From Cenococcum geophilum 1.58 (lineage: Eukaryota; Ascomycota; Dothideomycetes; Gloniales; Gloniaceae): DNA of 64,000 bases. Both the position numbers and the translations under genes were made by a program. Positions 56,645 through 64,000 of the stretch are shown here, piece after piece. How positions within the stretch are numbered: position 1 is the stretch's first letter; every line of letters begins with the position of its first letter. The DNA lies in the NCBI GenBank assembly GCA_001692895.1, contig KV748185.1, positions 2,798,096 to 2,862,095 on the forward strand, written 5' to 3'. A model generated the notes under the pieces. It had not been told where the DNA came from, did not search any database, and was given only the letters and a program-made list of their open reading frames with translations.

Positions 56645-56984
56645 ACTGGGCTCCTCTCAGCAAATTGTTGAAGGCATTGCGGGCAAACGTCACGTCCTGA
56701 CATCTATCTCGAAACTTTTCTTTGGTGTCGCATAACGCTTGGGCCAACTGAGTCCTTAACTTTTAGTGCGCTTTCCCCATCCAAAGGGTCAGTGCTTGCC
56801 GAAGGGGTGCAGAGAAAGGGGACACCAACAATTATCCTGTGCCTGCCACCAAGTTCTCAAACCATAACAACAACACCAGCCATCTGAATACACCTTGCGC
56901 CTTTGTATTCCTGTCACCGCATCTCCCTTCTTGTGTATATCTGACTTGAGTGAGTTTTCCCGGTCGACGAGCTGCATTACCCTA
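56645..56984. promoter_or_regulatory. Shared PWP2/septin intergenic region
   Basis: About 340 bp between the divergent start codons of PWP2 (minus) and the septin gene (plus). The two promoters must overlap. No specific binding site is claimed. Confidence 0.45.
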
Positions 56985-58476
56985 ATGGATCGACGCCGCA
57001 GAGCTCAACCTCAACCAACGCACACAACTGTCGACGCAGAGCCAGACTACACCATGGCCGAGTCAGCATCCCCAATTGGCATTGCCAATGTGAGTATAAT
57101 CTGTTCTATTTCTGGGAAGCCATAGGCTGACTCCTGCCTTCCAGCTACCCAACCAGCGGTATGTCCCCCTCGAGCATGCATGTGCGGATCCTTAACCTGA
57201 CCACATCACAGCCACAAGATTGTTGCGAAGCGCGGTGCGGCTTTCACAATAATGGTACGGATGAGAACTTAAACTTGTTCTTTGTTATATCTACGGCGAA
57301 GCTCATGTGAACTAGGTGGCCGGCGAGTCTGGACTGGGAAAGACAACCTTCATCAACACCCTCTTCTCAACAACAATCAAGAACTACGCCGACCACAAGC
57401 GCCGACACAACAAGCAAATCGACAAGACTGTTGAGATTGAAATCACAAAAGCCGAGTTGGAGGAGAAATTCTTCAAGGGTGAGCATTGTCCCTGCGATGA
57501 GACCCCTACGGCAGTCCAGCCACTGACTCTGTTCTAGTCCGCCTTACCGTCATTGATACTCCTGGATTCGGCGACTATGTCAACAACCGCGATTCCTGGC
57601 AACCAATAATTGAGTTTTTGGATGACCAGCATGAGTCTTATATGTTGCAGGAACAACAGCCTCGCCGCAGTGACAAGATCGATCTCCGAGTTCATGCCTG
57701 CCTCTACTTCATCAGACCCACTGGCCACACGCTAAAGCCGCTGGATATTGAAGTTATGAAGCGTCTCTGCACCCGTGTCAACCTGATCCCTGTTGTTGCA
57801 AAGGCAGACACTCTGAGCCCGGCAGATCTGGCTACATTCAAGCAACGAGTACGTACTCTACATCTAGAGCTCGAGTATATCTAACATAAGCTAGGTACGC
57901 GCTGTGATTGAAGCCCAAGGCATTAAGATTTACCAACCGCCGCTTGAAGAGGATGACGAAGCTGGTCTCCAGCATGCCCGCAGCTTGATTGCTGCCATGC
58001 CATTCTCCGTGATTGGTTCTGAGAAGGACGTGCAGACGAATGATGGGCGCACCGTCAAGGGCCGTCAGTATGCGTGGGGTGTTGCAGAGGTTGAGAACGA
58101 GGAGCACTGCGACTTCAAGAAACTGCGCGCCATCCTCATCCGAACTCACATGCTGGACCTGATCCACACCACCGAGGAGAACCACTACGAGGCGTACAGG
58201 GCGCAGCAAATGGAGACGCGCAAGTTCGGCGAAGCCCGCCCACGGAAGTTGGACAATCCCAAGTTCAAAGAGGAGGAAGAGGCTCTGCGGAAGCGCTTCA
58301 CGGAGCAGGTCAAGGTCGAGGAGCAGCGCTTCAGGTCGTGGGAGCAGAAGCTCATCTCGGAGCGCGACCGCCTCAACAAGGACTTGGAACAGAGTCACGC
58401 CATCATCAAGGCCCTTGAACAGGATGTCGACAGTCTTCAGGGCAGCAGCGTCAATCGCTCCCACGGTCGTCGCTAG
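56985..58476 (+). CDS. CDC12: Septin of the Cdc12/AspC group
   Basis: Six exons: 56985-57089, 57145-57158, 57212-57254, 57316-57478, 57538-57848 and 57895-58476, giving 405 residues. Exon 2 is only 14 nt (LPNQ plus two bases). Septins are GTP-binding proteins that polymerise into filaments at septa and hyphal tips. The P-loop GESGLGKT is at 57-64, DTPG at 115-118 and AKAD at 196-199. The septin-unique region and an EEALRKRFTEQVKVEEQRFR coiled coil end the protein. The NLPNQRHKIVAKRGAAFTIM opening and long coiled coil fit Cdc12/AspC. The first ATG (56985) was chosen; a second in-frame ATG at 57054 is also plausible. Confidence 0.93.
57145..57158 (+). other. 14-nt microexon of the septin gene
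   Basis: CTACCCAACCAGCG lies between a TTCCAG acceptor and a GTATGT donor. It encodes LPNQ and two bases of an Arg codon, restoring the conserved N-terminal septin sequence. Both neighbouring junctions are in phase. Confidence 0.88.
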
Positions 58477-59011
58477 ACTTGATTTCCCGGCGTATAGCAA
58501 GTGGCTGTGTGTGGCTTCTCAGTACTACTGTTTCTGCTTCAAGATACCTCTCCTTTTGACTTGATAGGTTTGTAATGGCGCATAGCGACTGGAGGCTTGT
58601 CCGCCTCGAGGCTGCGATTTTGCTCCCGTTGTTAAGTGATGGAGAGGATTAGAGTGTAGGGGAAGTTTCCGTATTTCGAGCGGCGGTGGTTGGTAGATTG
58701 TAGGAAAAGTTGGGGCGCCATAGCAAGGCGTCTTTTCTCGTCCTGTGGCTTAATCGTAGTTTGCACCGGCTGGTCCACATAAAGTCTGTTTTCAGATGAA
58801 TGCGGTGAATCTATTTTAATTTTGCTCTTACTACGGCCCCGGTATACTTGCTCATGTGAAATGTTAAAGTCATATAGCGCTGCGGAATGTTCCCGTCGCT
58901 TGGCTTGAGCTTCAATACATCAGCGCTCGAACTCGTCACAAAACTTCACCTTTCCACCAACATCCTGCATACAGCTTCGCTGGACTCGGCTCAAGTAAAG
59001 CAGAGCATGTA
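58477..59011. other. Intergenic region between septin and WD40 genes
   Basis: 535 bp with no supported gene. Septin 3' region and WD40-gene promoter. Confidence 0.4.
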
Positions 59012-60645
59012 ATGAGCTCGCAATTCCCCACCCGCCAAATCGCCAGACTCGGCGGCCACAATGGTACCTGCAGCGCTCCAGTACTCTATATAACCATCCT
59101 CAGCCAGACTAATTATTCCCAGGACCCGTCCACGCCCTGACCTACAGTGCAGGCCTCAACCAATACGTACGCCTCCCTCTCCTCCCCCACCTACCCGCCC
59201 ACGTCCCAAACTAAATTGACATCCTTAGATCCTCACCGGCGGCACCGACCGCCTAATCCGCCTCTTCAACCCATCCCGGGCCCCGATCCCCTCCTCCCTC
59301 AGCACCCCTTCCACCACCTCATCATCAACCCCGGTCCCGGGCTTGGTGCAGACGTACGACGCGCACGGCTACGAGGTCCTGGACATTGCCGTCTCGGACG
59401 ACAACGCGCGCTTCGTCAGCGTCGGGGGGGATAAGACGGTGTTTCTGTGGGATGTGGCGAGTGCGCGGACGCTGAGGCGGTGGAGCGGGCATGTGGGGCG
59501 GGTGAATGCTTGTGCATTTGGGGGGGTGGGAGGGGATGTTGTTGTTTCTGGTGAGTTTGCGGCGGGTTCTCGTTGGTCTGGGTTTTGGGTTCGGTGGTTT
59601 GAGGGAGGACTGGGAAGAGGGGGAGAGGGTTGGGATGGTGAAGATTAATCTGGGCTGACTTGCGACTGGCTGTAGGGAGCTACGACGGTACGGTTAGGCT
59701 GTGGGACGCGAAGTCGCAGGCGCATAAACCGCTTATGGCGCTTTCGGAGGCGAAGGATAGTATTTCGTCGGTGTGTGTGGTGGAGCATGAGATTATGAGC
59801 GGGAGTATCGATGGGCGGGTGCGGGTGTATGACTTGCGGATGGGAATGGTTTATATTGACGTTATAGGACGTGAGTGTGCTCTCCACCAATATCCCTCTC
59901 CTCCACCCTGTACCTCCTCCATTAGACGCCCTTCCACCCTCCCACTCACCCTACGCATTTGAGGATGTTGAGACTGGGGACTGTAGTCCCACTGTTGCAC
60001 ATCTGGGTTGAAGCACGCTAACAAAACACCACAGACCCAGTAACCTCCCTAACACCAACCAAGCAATCCGACTCTCTCCTCGTCAGCTCTCTAGACTCAG
60101 CCCTACGCCTAATGGACAAACCAGACGGGAAGCTGCTGAAAGCCTACAAAGCACCAGAAGTACATCTCCCCTTCATCCCACCCTCCCCCCTTTTCACACC
60201 TCAGACACGGTTAACCCACCCACCCACAGTACCAAAACACGACCTACCGCATCCGCAGCACCCTCGGCCTGAACGACAGCACCGTGCTCAGCGGCAGCGA
60301 GGACGGCCACATCTTCGTCTGGGACCTGCTCGACGGCACGGTGCTGCACCGACTGCGCCACACGCAGCCCTCCGACACCGCGCAACCCAACCCGCTGCAG
60401 AGCGCGAGCAGCGCAGCGAAGAAGGAGGTGGTGAGTGCGGTGGCGTTTTGTGGAGTGCGGAAGGAGTGGGCGAGTGCGGGGGGGGATGGTGAGTCTCCTC
60501 TTCTTTTTGTTGTTTCTGTTCTTGAGGGGAGGGAGAGGGGGAGGGTGGTTCAGGAGGGAAGAGAAGGGCAGGGAACGACTTGGGTATGAGACGAAGCGCC
60601 GCTGACTCGTCGCCAGGAAACGTGATCGTCTGGGGGATGCCCTGA
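59012..60645 (+). CDS. MORG1: WD40 protein MORG1/WDR83-like
   Basis: Seven exons: 59012-59063, 59123-59166, 59229-59550, 59676-59870, 60035-60159, 60230-60488 and 60617-60645. All junctions are GT-AG and in phase, giving 341 residues. Nearly the whole protein is a seven-blade WD40 propeller, from SSQFPTRQIARLGGHNGPVHAL to DGNVIVWGMP, with repeats such as ILTGGTDRLIRLFNP, FVSVGGDKTVFLWDV, VVSGSYDGTVRLWD and VLSGSEDGHIFVWDL. Length and repeat order match human WDR83/MORG1, a scaffold for MAP-kinase signalling also found in spliceosomes. The fungal role is inferred. The gene is notably GC-rich in exon 3. Confidence 0.88.
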
Positions 60646-62107
60646 GCAGCGGCATCTCTCCCTAACAACCCGACCTAGGAGCTTCCTCGCACCGGACTAG
60701 GCCGCCGCTCCATCCATTCATCGAGAACACGCCGTATCAGCGCCAGACCGGGGTTCTCTGGGGGTGCTAACAACCTCGCGGTCTGGGCTATGCGACTGTT
60801 GGCGGAAAGCACAGCGTGGAATCGGCATGGCGCTGCGCTGGGCAGACTGGCTTCCTGCCTCATCACTAGCACGTTCGTAGTCGGCTGGACGAAGAAAGGG
60901 GGGAGGCGTTCACATGTTTCACGGTAGGGCTATCAGGATGGGTGCAGCTGTGGATAGGATATCACGCCTATGTAACCAGCTCTCGCAACTAGCTAGGACA
61001 AACAACCGAACCGAAATGCAAGGACAAAAGAAATCAAACTTTTAGTATCCGAGTCTCCCAATGCTGCGTGAGGTGGTAGCAGTCCGCGAACCTGCTAGGT
61101 TCGCGGTTGTCAAAAAGGGGAAAATGGAAAATATGGCGATGGGGTGGTGGAACAGATATGTATGTGGTTTTGAGTGCCCTCCTTTCCAATGCAAATTCGC
61201 AATGTTGCCGCCCCACGCTCCCTGTTTTGCACTCCTTGAAATGGCCTGCGAGAAAAAGAGATCCGGGGGAAATAAGAGCAGAGAGATGGAATTAGCACGA
61301 CAAGACGAGACGAGACGAGATGAGATGAGATGAGATGAGACGCGAGCGAGGAAAGACAACAACGACGACGACAACGCTGAACCCAATGCGATGACCAGAG
61401 GCACGAAGCGTGCGCAAACCAGCGAGCCCAGTCGTCCACCAAAGACCGCAAAAGCCCTCCAGCCCGTTTCCCACAAGAAGCCATTGGATCCGGAACTCAA
61501 CGCCGATGCATGCGAAAAAATAAGGTGAGTAGTCGCCAATAATAAACTCTCCCCCCTACAATTAAAAAAAGGATAGCCGTTGTTGCCGCCGAACCTGCAA
61601 CCGGTGAAGCCAGGCCTGGAAAAGTGATGTGTCAAACGAAAAACCTCAATAACCCTGACTCGGCGCGACCGTCTCTTTGCAGTCGCGAATCTCGAATCTC
61701 GCTCTCTCGCCCGAGCCCCTGGCCGGTAACAACCGTATGTATTCTTTAGCCGGATAGCGCAGCTAGTCCCCGAATGGCCCAGCAACCCGCCTCAGCTGAC
61801 GACCGCCTCAGCTCGAGTCGACGTTCAGCAATCAAATAGGCTAAAGCCAAGCAATTGTTTTTTTCCCCTTGTGTTCCCCTCCTGCTTGGCTGACCCCCCC
61901 GGCTCCCATGCCCCGCCTCGTGCCCCCTCTGATCGGTGAATGCGAGTTCGTAAGCGCAGCGCGGCCAATAGCCACCGCGGCCGCGCTCACCTGACCACCT
62001 CTTCATGCGGCCACCCCATTTGCCCCACAACCCCTGCGTCACCGCCTCCTCATCCTCTCCTCGCCCGCTGTCAGGCAATGCGCGACAGAGGGAGGGCGCA
62101 CCCAGCG
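60646..62107. other. Intergenic region with 5-bp repeat; possible small exon
   Basis: About 1.46 kb without a supported gene. A GAGAC/GAGAT pentanucleotide repeat lies at 61303-61345. A short plus-strand frame at 61391-61528 (MTRGTKRAQTSEPSRPPKTA at its start) ends at a GTGAGT donor-like sequence and could be a first exon, but no second exon was found. The rest shows nothing recognisable. Confidence 0.4.
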
Positions 62108-63359
62108 CTAGTAGCCAGGCACGACGACGCCGTTCTCGGCGCCGCGCAGGGCGGCCAGCGCGCGGGCCAGCTCGTCCTCGGCCACCATGACGGTGCCGGC
62201 GCGCGCGGTGCTGAGGTAGCTCATCTCGACGGGGCTCTCAAGCAGGCCCGCGGTGCCGCCGACCAGGCGCCCCGCGACGCCGCAGACGATGCCCGTGCTC
62301 TCGAGCGGCAGCTCGCGCAGGTCCAGCGTGATGGGGATCAGGAAGTCGTCCTTGGAGCCCAGCAGCACGTCCGGGGCGGCGAAGTTGGGGAGGAGCGCGT
62401 GGTCGAGGAGGAGGGAGGCGGGCTCCGTGTCGGTGAGGGTGAGGGAGAGGAAGCGCGGGTAAGGGGGTGTGATTAGGCATTTTACGAGGCCGAGGTGCAG
62501 CGCGTCGTCGGCGGCGCTCGTCATCGATTTGCGTTTGCCGTTCGAGGAGCCGCCGCCGCCGCTGCTGCTGCCGCTGCGCGATGGGTCCTTGCCGGCACAT
62601 TGGATGAGGCGGATGCGAGGGTTGACGGTGGGGATGATGTTGCGGCGTCTGAGCGTCGCGAAGGTGCGGATTTGCAGCTCAGAGATGTTGGATGGGGGAG
62701 GCGTGCCAGGGAGCGGGGCCTCAAAGGACGACGTGGAAGAGTGGTTGCGGCCGTGGTGCGACGGGTTGATGTACGTCGATGTGTTCTGCTCGAATGCAAA
62801 GCCGCGCTCTTCGAGGGCGTGCGTGACCTGGCCTCGACAGCGGAGCGGCACGAGGATGTAGTCGGAGAAATACGTTGTTATGAAGAAGATGGAGCTTTTA
62901 TTTGATCAGTGAGAAACGGGGTTCGAGGAGCAGTGCGGTCGGATCAAGCGGAAATGAATGGACTTACATCCCGGCCAATGCGAGAGGACTGGTGAGCTCG
63001 AGAACTCGCTGTCCGGCGTCCAGGCCTTCGCCGTCGACCTGCATCACTATGTAGTCCTCATTGGTGATGGAGACTTGGTTTCTCGACGCTGAGTCTAAGC
63101 TATTCCGCGCTGGGACAAATAGCTCTCGGGCGAGAGTTCGCGAGCATGCTATCGAACACTCAATGGGCGTGATGGATATGTTGCAAAAAGGGTGCTCGTA
63201 AGGCCACAACCTTACGGGCCTAACCGCGCCTTTGGTTGCAGCACCATTACTGCGACCTTCGTTCGGTAGTAGCAACTGGAGGATCGGCTGCAGGAAACTC
63301 GAGTAGAGATGCAGCGGAATGTGTATCAGAGCCAACTGCGTATCCTTGACGTGAAGCAT
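62108..63359 (-). CDS. ACT-domain protein, CASTOR1/GATS-like
   Basis: Two exons: 63359-62968 and 62894-62108. The 73-bp intron (GTAAGT donor, AAAAG acceptor) gives 392 residues. The N-terminus MLHVKDTQLALIHIPLHLYS leads into ACT-type folds. The segments FCNISITPIECSIACSR, NEDYIVMQVDGEGLDAGQRVLELTSPLALAG and, after splicing, SIFFITTYFSDYILVPL match the fungal ACT_7/CASTOR-like group. In animals CASTOR1 senses arginine for TORC1 through GATOR2. In fungi the ligand is unknown, so an amino-acid-sensing role is inferred. A Ser/Gly-rich insertion (about 210-225) and a C-terminal ALAALRGAENGVVVPGY tail are lineage-specific features. Confidence 0.85.
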
Positions 63360-64000
63360 GGTGGTTAGTGAGATGGAAATGGAGAGGCGAAAAGCATTTG
63401 TGGGGAGGCGAGATATAAAACAGCCCTACGGGACGCCACGCATGGCGGCCTTATAGAATAGTCTAATTGAGCAAGACATGACTCTAATAAGCTGGGCGTG
63501 GAGATTGGGGGCGACGGGAAGTGAACAAAGACATACAAGAAACTGGATGTGTGCACTCGAAAGGGNCATGGACGTGGACGCCATTACGTGCAGGCCTATA
63601 TTCGATAAGAATAAACTTTCCGATGATGAGCACAACAGGACGAGCCAGCAAACCAGCCAGAAGTGCCTGCAAGGCCGAAGGTAAATTCTGGGTGAGGGTC
63701 CGACAAGGCTTACGGCCAATGCCAGGGCAGAGGCCAGAAGGCGGGTCTTCCGCAAACCGCCGTATAAGCAAGCGTATCGATTTTCGATCTCGTTCGTCAA
63801 AAGAAGAAAATATACACGGGGTAAGCTGGGGAAGGCTGGAAAGGCTGGAAAGGCTGGGGGAGCGGGGGAGGGCTGTGGCGAGCCTGTCTCAGCGGTTGAC
63901 GTGCTCTTGTCCGACGGGCCAGTGAGAAGTGTTCTTGAAGTTCATCCCAAAAGCTTCAAGGCTGGCTGAGACGTCAGGACTGAAGGGGGAAGCCCACCAA
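63360..64000. other. Window end, no supported gene
   Basis: 640 bp, with one N at 63566. Open frames on both strands show no domains or consistent splice signals. It includes the promoter of the leftward ACT-domain gene. Confidence 0.4.

Noticed and set aside
61042-61785. Minus-strand open frame of 247 codons
   Set aside because: It runs through a pentanucleotide repeat, has no recognised domain, and its composition looks non-coding.

Overview
The window looks like nuclear DNA from a filamentous ascomycete (Pezizomycotina). Genes carry short GT-AG introns (about 50-140 bp) with CTAAC/CTGAC-like branch sites. The gene set is fungal: NOB1, NOP10, LCL2, PWP2, septin CDC12/AspC, a GT69 mannosyltransferase and a cellobiose-dehydrogenase-like flavoenzyme. 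The repeats carry the transition pattern of repeat-induced point mutation (RIP). No genus can be named from the sequence alone.

Bases 1 to about 30,400 are a repeat-filled, mostly AT-rich block with no intact host gene that I can support. It opens with a giant palindrome (717-2100, arms about 680 bp). Then come minisatellite blocks (2607-5372) that belong partly to DNA elements ending in a CATCRGGAAAAT-type terminal repeat. The core is one Ty3/gypsy chromovirus (A, 6500-27245, target duplication CGTAT) into which three other elements have jumped: chromovirus B (7918-15939, duplication CTAGT), a gag-only LTR element C (21770-24488, duplication GAATC) and a minisatellite-cored DNA element D (24796-26832, duplication TT). 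Subtracting the insertions leaves an 8.0 kb element A, the same size as B. To the right lie a pogo/Fot1-like transposon E with RIP stop codons (27413-29252) and an internally deleted Tc1/mariner-like element F (29433-30198).

Bases 30,400 to about 34,900 are a transition zone of normal base composition holding one doubtful gene fragment, a perfect 3 x 61 bp repeat and little else.

Bases 34,990 to 63,359 are ordinary gene-rich euchromatin. In order: NOB1 (+), NOP10 (-), LCL2 (+), a coiled-coil probable spindle-pole protein (-), an MDR-family reductase (-), a GT69 mannosyltransferase (-), a pICln-like protein (-), a conserved-looking hypothetical (-), a cellobiose-dehydrogenase-like GMC enzyme (+), a PSI-domain membrane protein (-), PWP2 (-), septin CDC12/AspC (+), a MORG1/WDR83 WD40 protein (+) and an ACT-domain CASTOR1-like protein (-). 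Ribosome and RNP assembly is over-represented (NOB1, NOP10, PWP2, pICln). NOP10/LCL2 and PWP2/CDC12 are head-to-head pairs that may share promoters. Exon coordinates were worked out by hand from splice signals and reading frame.
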